Assembly: GCA_025201705.1 (NCBI GenBank)
Contig: MU617032.1
Location: forward strand, 2,487 to 26,191
Length of the DNA stretch: 23,705 nt
Direction of reading: 5' to 3'
Origin: Dissophora ornata
Taxonomy: Eukaryota > Mortierellomycota > Mortierellomycetes > Mortierellales > Mortierellaceae
The translations under genes were made by a program, and so were the position numbers. This document shows, one piece after another, positions 1 to 8,167 of this stretch. Position 1 is the stretch's first letter. The number at the start of each line of letters is the position of its first letter. A model generated the notes under the pieces. It was not told the origin of the DNA and searched no databases. It saw only the letters and a list, made by a program, of their open reading frames with translations.

Positions 1-187
1 GCACCTTTTCCCACCCTTCTATTCCTCTACACAAGATACAAACGCATCAAGTAAGGAAAATTGCCCTTTTCCTTCGACTCCAATTCACGGTTGGCTGTGT
101 GGACATAGTCCCTCCCCATTTGAAAGCAACGACACCAATTTATATTGTTAATAGTAAATAACATCTTCCTTTTTCTTTTTCTTCAGC

Positions 188-406
188 ATGCCAGTATACG
201 AAGTCACTTTCGATAGTGAGAACGCTTATTTCGAATCAGAAAGGGATGTCAATAAGCTGTTAATTCAAGAACTAGGAGTCCTCCCCATGTTAGTCACAGT
301 CATGCCGCCAATCTTCCAAGAAGTCAAAATTTCTCCAGAAACTTGTAAAAACCTAAAGAAACTCCCTGGCGTGTTGGTGACATTGCATCGTCCACACTCT
401 CCATAA
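188..406 (+). CDS. Small variable protein of the tandem family, copy 1 (72 aa)
   Basis: I do not recognise this protein. The ORF is preceded by a GT-AG 5'-UTR intron (51-186) that ends one base before the ATG, and the same arrangement occurs before every copy, which fixes the start. Copies 1, 2 and 4 are each exactly 72 aa despite strong sequence divergence, which supports real coding. Family features are a short N-terminal strand (VYEVTF), an alanine/phenylalanine and serine region followed by a V-N/D helix ending in Q, a PP doublet at residues 40-41, a TC doublet near residues 52-53, and a C-terminal L-x-x-x-x-G-V-L-V strand. The last part resembles the end of ferredoxin-like inhibitor I9/MORF domains (helix, PGV, strand); this is only a fold guess. 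There is no signal peptide or membrane segment, so it is probably intracellular. Copy 1 is the most divergent and ends in RPHSP instead of EP-x-ED. Confidence 0.75.
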   Translation: MPVYEVTFDSENAYFESERDVNKLLIQELGVLPMLVTVMPPIFQEVKISPETCKNLKKLPGVLVTLHRPHSP

Positions 407-1681
407 TTAATGTATTGTACACAGTACAACACACTTTATTCACAAACATAAGCATGAGAATAAAAGACAGTGGATTTTTCATCAGCTCCAGAGAGCGGAG
501 ACGTGCCATTTTTTGACGCGTGTCACATCATCACATTAGTCTGACAAGCTGAAATTAGCTTCAAGCTGAGCCTCGCGATTCAACCCCCCCCCCTTCTTTC
601 TATCGCTCATTACTCTAGACCTGAATCTCGAAACGCACTCTGAGTTCATTGACAAGAACAGAAGAGGTGCAATGTCGTATGCTGCATCCCAATCAGTCCG
701 AGGTTTTTTCCCGCCTCGTCTCTACATACGGGACGATCAGCACCCAGTTTTGAACTACAAAATACTCACACTGCACCAATGTACCACAACAAACCCCTTT
801 CAGAAAAAAATGGCAGTGGGCGAATCAATTACGACCAATGTTTGTTATGGCACGAGGCTGCGACTCGAAGCAACAAGGGCCCTACTCGATCGCTTACAAT
901 ACCTCGGGTGCATTGAAGTCGTCCGTAATGGATTTAACCTTTTAGATTTAGATATTTACATACTCATTAGCAGGGAGCATCATAGCGCCTTTCTGCACTG
1001 CTGCACTGAACGTATTAATGGCTAAATAAATGGAGAGGTGAACAGCAAAACTCATTAAGCAAAGCCAGTTCTTCAATATCAAGAGTCTCCAGTACAGGCT
1101 TATGTCGCTTGTGGCAGTTGGGAGCTGTTATAATATATCTTGGTGATGGAAGGAAAACTGAATTGGCGTCGAGTAGGCTTTCACACTCACACTCACACTC
1201 ACACTCACACTAGCATTCATTTAGGTGCAACGCGCGCATCACTCCATGCCAGAACTGCCAGGTAGACGGTTCATTGGTTGAGTACAGAGCCGAGATTCCA
1301 TCAAATTCTTTCGCCGCAATACTGCCTGCCTTGAGCCGTACGATGCAGAGTAATGTTCCCACGAGGAGCCCTTTGCCTAAACTTTATGCAGCTGCCTAAA
1401 ATTTTCTCGCGAAGTGGTTGGTGTTTTTGCCTGTTACTGATGTTCGCGGAATTAGCAGAGACGCTGTCAATGGGGGGGGGGGGCCTCGAGCACCATTGAT
1501 GAAACATGCGAAAAGAGAGAGAGAAAAAATCATGCAGGCAAAACTTTCGTTCAGTTTCTTGTCTCCAAGATAACAGGCATGCACTGGTTAAGTTTTCCTT
1601 TAAAAAGCTCCGATATGTGTCTAGACGTCGCTTTTAGCGCTCTATCGCAGTTTTATATGCATGTGGAGGACTTGGTTGGGA

Positions 1682-1688
1682 TATAAAA
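1682..1688 (+). promoter_or_regulatory. TATA box for array copy 2
   Basis: TATAAAA lies about 50-60 bp upstream of the CT-rich leader and 234 bp upstream of the copy 2 ATG. Equivalent motifs occur at 3401 (TATAAG) and 5166-5172 (TATAAAA) before copies 3 and 4. It is preceded by a shared block containing GTCGCTTTTAGCG. Core-promoter function is inferred from conserved position. Confidence 0.6.
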
Positions 1689-1736
1689 TCCCCCCTCCCC
1701 CCCGGCGAGCCGCCTTTTTTTTCCTCCCCATCTTTC

Positions 1737-3445
1737 ACACCTTTTCCCATTCTTCTATTCTTCTATACAAGATACAAACGCATCAAGTAAGGAAAATTGC
1801 CCTTTTCCCTCGACCCTTATTCACGGTTGGCTGAGTGGACATTGCCCTCCCCATTTGAAAGCACGACATCAATCTATATTATTAATAGTAACATCTTCCT
1901 GTCCTTTTCTTCAGCATGCCTCTATGCCGAGTTACTTATGAAAGTCCGGAGGCTTTTTTCAAGTCGGGAGCGTCTGTCGATGAGGCGTTCATGCAAGGCA
2001 TAGGACATCCCCCCATAGCAGCCAGAACCATCCCGCCGATGATCCCACCAGTCTATATTCCTCAAGACACTTGTGACAAACTGATGGAAATCCCTGGCGT
2101 GTTGGTGGAGGTGCTTGAGCCTGGCGAAGACTAGCGGGGACATCAACCGTCCTCTGTATAGTACTACACTTTATTCACGAACAAAGTACGAGAATAAAGA
2201 TAGTGGATTTTCATCAGTTCTAGAGCGGAGACGTGCCATTTTTGACGCGTGTCACATAGCACATTCTGACAAGCTGAAAATAGCTTCCACTAAGCCTCGC
2301 GATTCAAACCCCTCCTCTCTATCGCTCATTACTCTAGACCTGAATCTCGAAAACGCACTCTGAGTTTATTGACAAAAACAGAAGAGGTGCAATGTCGTAT
2401 GCTGTATCCCAATCAGTCCTAGGCTTTTTCCTAGCCTCGTCTCCACATACGGGACGATCAGCACCCGGTTTTTGAACTACAAAATACTCGCACTGCACCA
2501 ATGTACCACAACAAACCCCTTTCAGAAAAAATGGCAGTGGGTGAATCAATTACGACCAATATTTGTTATGGCACGAGGCTGCGATTCGAAGCAATAAAGG
2601 TTACTCGATCGCTTACAATACCTCGGGTGCATTGAAGTCGTCCGTAATGGATTTAACCTTTTAGATTTAGATATTTACATAATCATTAGCAGGGAGCATC
2701 ATAGCGCCCTTCTGCACTGCTGCACTGAACGTATTAATGGCTTAATAAATGGAGAGGTGAACAGCAAAACCCATTGAGAAAAGCCGGTTCTTCAATATCA
2801 GGAGTCTCCACTACATGCTTATGTCGCTTGTGGCAGTTGGGAGCTGTTATAATACATCTTGATGATGGAAGGAAAGCTGAATTGGCGTCGAGTAGGCTTT
2901 CACGCTCACGCTCACACTCACACTCGCATTCATTTAAGTGCAACGCGCGCATCACTCCATGCCAGAACTGCCAGGTAGACGGTTCGTTGGTTGAGTACAG
3001 AGCCTAGATTCCATCGCCGCAATATTGCCTTGAGCTGTGCACTGTTGCAGCTGTACTCCGTACGATGCAGAGTAATGTTCCCACGGGGAGGCCCCTTGCC
3101 TAAACTTTATGCAGCTGCCTAAAATTTTCTCGCGAAGAGATTGGTGCTTTTGCCTGTCACTGATGTTCGGGGAATTAGCAGAGACGTTGTCAAGGGGGGT
3201 CCTCGAGCACTATTGAGTGAAGCATGCGAAAAGAGAGAGAAAAAAAAATCATGCAGGCAAAAGTTTCGTTCAGTTTCTTGTCCCGCGATAACAGGCATGT
3301 CGCTGGTTAAGTTTTTCCTTTAGAAGCTCTGATATGTGTCTAGACGTCGCTTTTAGCGCTCTATCGCAGTTTTTTATGCATTTGGAGGACTTGATTGGAA
3401 TATAAGCCCCCGACTAGCCACCTTTTCTTTCTTCCCCCACCTTTC
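1737..3445 (+). repeat. Tandem array unit 2
   Basis: Second unit, about 1709 bp, with the same order of parts as unit 1: leader, 5'-UTR intron 1787-1914, 72-codon ORF 1916-2134, AATAAA at 2193-2198, spacer, and TATAAG at 3401 for the next copy. By eye its spacer is almost identical to unit 1 over long stretches (for example 2625-2760 against 895-1035), whereas the ORFs are far less similar. Its CACTCA-type microsatellite at about 2900-2925 has a different repeat count and composition. Confidence 0.9.
1916..2134 (+). CDS. Small variable protein of the tandem family, copy 2 (72 aa)
   Basis: This is an intact 72-codon ORF of the array family with no recognised homologue. It starts directly after the 5'-UTR intron 1787-1914 (donor gtaagg, acceptor cttcag). 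It has the family pattern FFKSG near residue 14-18, V-D-E-A helix, PP at residues 40-41, I-P-Q-D-T-C at residues 48-53 and G-V-L-V-E-V-L-E-P-G-E-D at the end. It is closer to copy 4 than to copy 1, mainly in the FFKSG and the C-terminal VLVEVLEP segments. It contains two cysteines (one near the N-terminus, one in the TC motif), no signal peptide and an acidic C-terminus. A peptidase-inhibitor-like role would fit the I9-like C-terminal pattern but is unproven. Confidence 0.8.
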   Translation: MPLCRVTYESPEAFFKSGASVDEAFMQGIGHPPIAARTIPPMIPPVYIPQDTCDKLMEIPGVLVEVLEPGED

Positions 3446-3636
3446 GCACCTTTTCCCACCCTTCTATTCCTCTACACAAGATACAAAAACATGAAGTAAG
3501 GAAAATTGTCCCATTTCCCTCGACCCCAATTCACGGTTGGCTGTGTGGACATAGTCCTCCCCATTTGAAAGCACAGCTTCAGGCCATACCAATCTATATT
3601 ATTAAATAGTAACATCTTCGTTTTCTTTTCTTCAGC

Positions 3637-3855
3637 ACGCTACTATGCTGAGTTACCTACGAAAGTGACGAGGCTTTTTACAGGTCGGGAGAGTCTGTCA
3701 ATGCGGCGTTCCTGCAAGGCGTAGGATATCTCCCCGAAGCAGCCAGAACCATGCCGCCGACCATGACACCAATCCTTATTCCTTTTGAAACCTATGAAAA
3801 ACTGAAGGAAATCTCTGGCGTGTCGGTGGAGGTGCTTGAGGGTGGCGATGCATAG
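3637..3855 (+). pseudogene. Tandem-family small gene, copy 3, inactivated
   Basis: The position equivalent to the ATG is ACG (3637-3639), and the fifth codon, CGA in copy 2, is TGA (3649-3651). The remaining 67 codons stay open and end at TAG (3853-3855), giving exactly the family length of 73 codons including the stop, so decay is recent. Family motifs remain: S-G-E-S-V-N-A-A, PP, E-K-L-K-E-I-S-G-V and V-E-V-L-E; the TC doublet is TY. The 5'-UTR intron (3496-3635) keeps both splice sites. A new ATG at 3491-3493 in the 5' exon would, after splicing, be in frame with the old ORF, but the TGA still ends translation after six codons. Readthrough or editing cannot be excluded, but a pseudogene is the simplest reading. 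Confidence 0.8.
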
Positions 3856-5051
3856 CGGGCATCAACCGTCCTCTGTATAGTACTACACTTTATTCACGAA
3901 CAAAGTATGAGAATAAAGATAGTGGATTTTCATCACTTCTAGAGAGCGGAGACGTGCCATTTTTGACGCGTGTCAAATATCACATTAGTCTGACAAGCTG
4001 AAATAGCTTCAAACTGAGCCTCGCGATTCAAACCCCTCCTCTCTGTCGCTCATTACTCTAGACCTGAATCTCGAAACGCACTCTGAGTTTATTGAAAAAA
4101 AACAGAAGAGGTGCAATGTCGTATGCTGCATCCCAATCAGTCCAAGGCATTTTTTTCCTCGCCTCGTCTCTACATACGGGACGATCAGCACCCGGTTTTT
4201 GAACTACAAAATACTCGCACTGCACCAATGTACCACAACAAACCCCTTTCAGAAAAAATGGCAATGGGCGAATCAATTACGACCAATGTTTGTTATGGCC
4301 CGAGGCTGCGACTCGAAGCAACAAAGGTTACTCGATCGCTAACAATACCTCGGTGCATTGAAGTCATCCGTAATGGATTTAACCTTTTAGATTTAGATAT
4401 TTACATAATCATTAGCAGGGAGCATCATAGCGCCCTTCTGCACTGCTGCATTGATAGCTTAATAAATGGATAGGCGAACAGCAAAACTCATTAAGCAAAG
4501 CCAGTTCTTCAATATCAGGAGTCTCCAGTACAGGCTTATGTCGCTTGTGGCAGTTGGGGAGCTGTCATAATATATCTTGATGATGGAAGGAAAGCTGAAT
4601 TGGCGTCGAGTAGGCTTTCACGCTCACGCTCACACTCACACTCGCATTCATTTAGGTGCAACGCGCGCATCACTCCATGCCAGAACTTCCAGGTAGACGG
4701 TTCGTTGGTTGAGTACAGAGCCGAGATTCCATCAAATTCTTTCGCCGCAATACTGCCTTGAGCCGTACGATGCAGAGTAATGTTCCCACGGGGAGGCCCT
4801 TGTCTAAACTTTATGCAGCTGCCTAAAATTTTCTCGCAAAGTGGTTGGTCCTTTTTGCCTGTTACTGATATTCGGCGGAATTATCAGAGACGCTGTCAAT
4901 GGGGGGCCCCTCTCGAGCACCATTGATGAAACATGCAAAAAGAGAGAGAGAAAAAATCATGCAGGCAAAACTTTCGTTCAGTTTCTTGTCTCCAAGATAA
5001 CAGGCATGCACTGGTTAAGTTTTCCTTTAGAAACTCTGATACGCGTCTAGA

Positions 5052-5122
5052 CGTCGCTTTTAGCGTAATTTTAAAATCCTACGAATCGCCTCCCACACTT
5101 TCGGACGTTGTCGCTTTTAGCG
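5052..5122 (+). promoter_or_regulatory. Duplicated upstream promoter block of array copy 4
   Basis: The block ACGTCGCTTTTAGCG occurs once upstream of copies 2 and 3 but twice here (5051-5065 and about 5107-5122), separated by inserted sequence. It lies 45-115 bp upstream of the TATA box at 5166-5172. It could be a transcription-factor site, and its doubling could change expression of copy 4; this is inference from conservation and position only. Confidence 0.45.
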
Positions 5123-5210
5123 CTCTATCGCAGTTTTATATGGCATTTGGAGGACTTGATTCGAATATAAAATCCCCCCGAGTCGCCTTTTCTTTCCTCC
5201 CCACCTTTCG

Positions 5211-5690
5211 CGCGTTTCTCACCCTTCTATTCTTCTACACAAGACACACCAGAAGCATCAAGTAAGGGAAAATTGTCTTTTTTTCCCTCGACCCCGATTC
5301 ACGGTTGGCTGTGTGGACATAGCCCCCTCCCCCATTTGAAAGCACGCACGACGACACCCCATCATTATTATTAACGGTAACATCTTACTTTTCTTTTTCT
5401 TCAGCATGCTATGCCGAATTAGTTACCTAAATGAGGAGGCTTTTTTCAAGTCGGGAGAGACTGTCAATGAGTTGCTCATACAAGGCCAAGGATATATCCC
5501 CCGAGGGGCCAGCACCAGCACCGTCCCGCCGATCATAACAATGCATGTGCCTCAGGAAATTTGTGGAAAACTGTACGAAATCTCTGGCGTGTTGGTGGAG
5601 GTGCTTGAGCCTGACGAAGACTAGCGGGGACATCAACCGTCCTCTGTACAGTACACTTTATTCACGAGCATGGCATTGGAATTAAAAGAC
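5211..5690 (+). repeat. Tandem array unit 4, truncated
   Basis: The last unit keeps the leader, 5'-UTR intron (5262-5404), ORF (5406-5624) and a variant poly(A) signal ATTAAA (5681-5686). Homology to the other units stops just after this, where an AGTGT repeat (5691-5710) begins. The remaining 1.1 kb of spacer is absent, so the array ends here and single-copy sequence follows. Confidence 0.85.
5406..5624 (+). CDS. Small variable protein of the tandem family, copy 4 (72 aa)
   Basis: This is an intact 72-codon ORF of the array family. It lacks the second residue P of copies 1 and 2 but has one extra residue in the S-T-S-T-V-PP region, so total length is unchanged. That compensation is a sign of constraint on length. 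It keeps FFKSG, V-N-E-L-L-I-Q, V-P-Q-E-I-C, K-L-Y-E-I-S-G-V-L-V-E-V-L-E-P and an acidic DED end. The start is set by the 5'-UTR intron 5262-5404 ending one base before the ATG. No signal peptide or membrane segment is present. Its promoter carries a duplicated block (5052-5122). Function is unknown; it is probably the same as copy 2 with altered specificity. Confidence 0.8.
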   Translation: MLCRISYLNEEAFFKSGETVNELLIQGQGYIPRGASTSTVPPIITMHVPQEICGKLYEISGVLVEVLEPDED

Positions 5691-5710
5691 AGTGTAGTGT
5701 AGTGTAGTGT
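5691..5710. repeat. AGTGT microsatellite at the array end
   Basis: Four perfect AGTGT units mark the point where similarity to the array unit stops, so it may be the recombination or slippage scar that truncated unit 4. Confidence 0.8.
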
Positions 5711-5883
5711 ATTCATTAAACTCTGGAACAAATATTTTTTTATCTCGAGCAAGAGAGGGGGGTAAACTCAGGAGCCGCACCTGAGCTCAAAACGGTGACG
5801 TAGTTTGATCAAAAAATAAATTGTTCTCCAAAACAAGATCTCGGGGCGAAAGGGTCGAGTCGTCCCATTCTCCTACTGTCTTG

Positions 5884-5945
5884 TCAATCAATCAATCAAT
5901 CCTTCTTTCAACTCCAACGAAACACACACACACACACACACACAC
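5884..5945. repeat. TCAA and AC microsatellites in the uS14m leader
   Basis: A TCAA run (5884-5901) and twelve AC dinucleotides (5922-5945) lie directly upstream of the uS14m ATG at 5949, within its probable 5' UTR. No other feature is seen in 5711-5948. Confidence 0.85.
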
Positions 5946-5948
5946 CAA

Positions 5949-6251
5949 ATGCCTCGCGCCCGCGTTATCCGTGACATGAAGGCCAGGGCCACTGTGGCCT
6001 CTTCAGAAGTCGTCCGTCAAGCTTTCCGTTACTTGACCCATAACACGACTCTCCCTCCCAAGGTCCGCGCACAAGCTCAACTTCAGCTTAATGCCTTCCC
6101 TCGTGATGCCCGCCCTACAGCCATCCATAACCGGTGTCTTGAAACAGGACGTGGTCGTGGTGTACTTCGTGCATTCCGTCTTTGCAGATTCCAGTTCCGT
6201 CTGAAGGCTTTGGAGGGCGAACTTCCCGGCGTCAAGAAGTCGACTTGGTAG
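5949..6251 (+). CDS. MRP2: Mitochondrial small-subunit ribosomal protein uS14m
   Basis: This 100-aa single-exon gene encodes the S14 protein of the mitochondrial ribosome small-subunit head, where it contacts 16S-type rRNA. The diagnostic C-terminal block is present: N-R-C-x-x-T-G-R-G-R-G near residues 61-71, then R-A-F-R-L-C-R-F-Q-F-R and the terminal G-E-L-P-G-V-K-K-S-T-W. The N-terminus is basic and also matches the family (R-V-I-R-D-M-K-A-R). It lacks zinc-binding CxxC pairs, as usual for the mitochondrial branch. Yeast Mrp2 is about 115 aa, so length is normal. The first ATG after an AC-rich leader is used. A 131-aa minus-strand ORF overlapping it is a shadow. Confidence 0.93.
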   Translation: MPRARVIRDMKARATVASSEVVRQAFRYLTHNTTLPPKVRAQAQLQLNAFPRDARPTAIHNRCLETGRGRGVLRAFRLCRFQFRLKALEGELPGVKKSTW

Positions 6252-6826
6252 AAAGACAAAAAAAAATCGGAAGTAGCAGGAGCCAGATTCAACACCCAGA
6301 AAACGATACGATGGAGAGAGGAGAGGGGGGAGCAATATGGAGCAAGGGACAAGGATCTCAGGAACATCAATTATTATTATTATTATTATTTTGGCCACGG
6401 CCAGCGACTATTCAAGCATGAATGATCGTCGATTGTGTTCCATTAAAAGGGAGCACTGCATTTATCTTTGGCGGGAAACCAAGCTGCAACATCAACATCG
6501 GAAAAGCAGGGCATTTTTTTCTTTCTTTCTTTCTTTAGACTAGACTTTTGGGAGGAATCTCCTCCCCGATCACCAACACACACACACCATTTGTACATTT
6601 ATGATAAACCACACCAGTTTTCTTTTTTGTTTGCCGGATTTTGCATTCAAAGATGCCTGTTTACTTTATCTTTTTCTTTCTTTCTCTGTGCGCAAGGGTG
6701 AAAAGAAAAGACATATTATGTATGCAAGAGTAGTTTTATTGTTGGATGAGAAGTGTTATATACAGTATGGTCGCATTGACCAAAAGAAACAGAGTGGAAT
6801 ACTCATTAGATCTATGCAGAGAGGAG
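6252..6826. other. Convergent 3' spacer between uS14m and the acidic protein gene
   Basis: There is no credible gene. It contains the 3' ends of two converging transcription units, a TTA trinucleotide run (6371-6390), TTTC-type runs near 6520-6535, CACA near 6581-6590, and a minus-strand AATAAA (as TTTATT near 6735) suited to the downstream minus-strand gene. Confidence 0.7.
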
Positions 6827-8167
6827 CTAGTCGAGATCCATATCCATGATCCGTTCTTCCAGCTCCTCCATCGGATCATGGTTATTGGCCGAGTCTTGAG
6901 AGGTATAAACGTCGTCATCGCTCAGTTCCTCAATGCGTGCCGGTGACAGGCGTGAGCCGTTGTCGTTGTCATCGTCGTCGTCGTCGTCGTCATCATCTTC
7001 CCGGGAGCTCAAGAAGATTGGTGGTGGACGGCGGTAGAGCACCATCTCATTGCCCTGGACGTGCGGAATATTCTTGGGTTGATCTCTCCATCGCTCTCTG
7101 AACAAGGCGTCCACCCCATCAGCAAGCATCATTGTCTTGGGACCCTCATAGCGGATCAAAGCCCCAAGATCTGCTCGAGACATCCCCGTTCCCGACGTGG
7201 TCGACTTTTCGTCTTCGCTCATCATCCAGCTATCCTGATCCGTCTGTGACGAGGAGCTGCCCCGACAACTAGTCATGTCATCATCCTTATCAGAGTCGAG
7301 ATTGTTTATCAAGTCATCGTCAAGCGTGGTGCTTCTTTCAGCGAGGGGAGAACTGCCTTGCTTTCGACGGGAATCCGTGCGCATTGAAGTAATATTCCGC
7401 CCAAGTTCTTTATCTTCCAGAACCTCCAGATGACTGCTGCTCAAAACACTATCTGTCCGCAAACGCTTCACAGGCGAAGGAAGTGCGGGCGCGTGGTCCA
7501 TAACAGGGTGAAGTGATCCATCCTCGAGAACATCAAAGACTTCCCGTAATGAATCCAGTGAAGAGTCTGTAGTGCTCTCACGTCGACGTTTATGTTCGTT
7601 CTCCCCCAAGTGCAATGCAGCCAGCTCTTCACCCGAGGATAGATCGATGATGCTTGGACCATCTGATAATTTTCGGAATGCAGACGGCGACGATGAGGCC
7701 AATCTTTTCTTCAGCTGGATAGAAGGCCTTATCAGTGGGCTTGACGGGGCCATGACGGATGGCGAGCTCGAGAATGGCATGTTGCTTATATTGACGTTCG
7801 TGAAGGAGGCTGTGGACCGCCTTGGCTTCTTTGAAGGTCGTGATCTCATGGCAGCAGCCGAGGAGCTGTTGTTGGACGCTGCTGGCTCGTGCAAGGAAGC
7901 ATCGAGGGCGGCGATGAACTCGGGCTCAAAGTGAAACGACCGTTTCCGTCGACTGGACGTATGATCCACTTGGGGTGGTAGTCCTTGACCAAACTCTTGT
8001 TCATTCTGGTGTAGGTGTTGTTGCTTCTGTTGTTGGCTTTGCATTTGTTGTTGCCTCGGTCGCTGTTGCAACTGATCCTCTTGTTCGAGCATATCCTTGT
8101 GGCGCCTCTCTGCGTCAGAGAAGGCTGAGTTGTAGGCGAGGAAAGGGTCCACAGGTCTCACAAACAT
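6827..8167 (-). CDS. Disordered acidic nuclear-type protein, 446 aa, function unknown
   Basis: I do not recognise a family. The single-exon ORF starts MFVRPVDPFL and contains a Q-rich stretch (about residues 27-60), a basic cluster S-R-R-K-R-S (72-77), a bipartite-like basic motif R-P-S-K-K-P-R-R-S (110-118), and further basic clusters (K-R-R-R near 193-196; K-R-L-R near 234-237). P-S-I-I-D-L-S-S-G-E-E at 171-181 fits a SUMO-interacting motif (hydrophobic I-I-D-L followed by acidic residues). A more ordered-looking block around 328-375 (S-R-A-D-L-G-A-L-I-R-Y through M-V-L-Y-R-R-P-P-P) may be the conserved core. Then follow ten aspartates (391-400) and an acidic helix at the C-terminus. Nuclear, SUMO-linked or chromatin function is inference. 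The leader upstream is GA-rich with no intron evident. Confidence 0.7.
   Translation of the reverse strand: MFVRPVDPFLAYNSAFSDAERRHKDMLEQEDQLQQRPRQQQMQSQQQKQQHLHQNEQEFGQGLPPQVDHTSSRRKRSFHFEPEFIAALDASLHEPAASNNSSSAAAMRSRPSKKPRRSTASFTNVNISNMPFSSSPSVMAPSSPLIRPSIQLKKRLASSSPSAFRKLSDGPSIIDLSSGEELAALHLGENEHKRRRESTTDSSLDSLREVFDVLEDGSLHPVMDHAPALPSPVKRLRTDSVLSSSHLEVLEDKELGRNITSMRTDSRRKQGSSPLAERSTTLDDDLINNLDSDKDDDMTSCRGSSSSQTDQDSWMMSEDEKSTTSGTGMSRADLGALIRYEGPKTMMLADGVDALFRERWRDQPKNIPHVQGNEMVLYRRPPPIFLSSREDDDDDDDDDDNDNGSRLSPARIEELSDDDVYTSQDSANNHDPMEELEERIMDMDLD

Larger units (their letters stand above)
1..1736 (+). repeat. Tandem array unit 1 (small-protein gene plus spacer)
   Basis: First visible copy of a head-to-tail unit of about 1.7 kb. 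The window opens inside the CT-rich leader (gcaccttttccca), which recurs at 1737, 3446 and about 5210, so the array probably extends left of the window. The unit holds a 5'-UTR intron (51-186), the 72-codon ORF (188-406), a poly(A) signal AATAAA at 459-464, about 1.1 kb of noncoding sequence shared with units 2 and 3, a CTCACA-type microsatellite near 1182-1210, and the TATA box for the next copy at 1682. No transposase or terminal inverted repeats were seen. Confidence 0.9.
3446..5210 (+). repeat. Tandem array unit 3
   Basis: Third unit, about 1765 bp. It carries a dead copy of the small gene (3637-3855), AATAAA at 3912-3917, and the shared spacer. It differs from units 1 and 2 by small insertions, including about 12 bp in the 5'-UTR intron near 3570 and a 57 bp insertion near 5066-5122 that duplicates the promoter block of copy 4. 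Homopolymer length differences change every spacer reading frame relative to units 1 and 2. Confidence 0.88.

Noticed and set aside
672..1025. 117-codon plus-strand ORF in the array spacer (and a 120-codon one at 4111-4473)
   Set aside because: The equivalent frames in the other units are broken by homopolymer indels and the shared sequence is near-identical at all codon positions, so there is no coding signature.
1182..1210. CTCACA repeats considered as a CRISPR or telomere-like array
   Set aside because: Short hexamer microsatellite without spacers; counts vary between units as expected for slippage.
1922..2146. Minus-strand ORF opposite the copy 2 gene (also 5427-5636 opposite copy 4)
   Set aside because: Mirror of the small genes; the plus strand has the promoter, intron, constrained length and poly(A) signal.
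2334..2549. Minus-strand ORFs in the spacers (also 2734-2955 and 4058-4276)
   Set aside because: They are not kept open in every unit, include microsatellite-encoded repeats, and lack start-codon conservation.
6003..6398. 131-codon minus-strand ORF overlapping uS14m
   Set aside because: It is antisense to a clearly recognised ribosomal protein and ends in microsatellite-encoded isoleucines.
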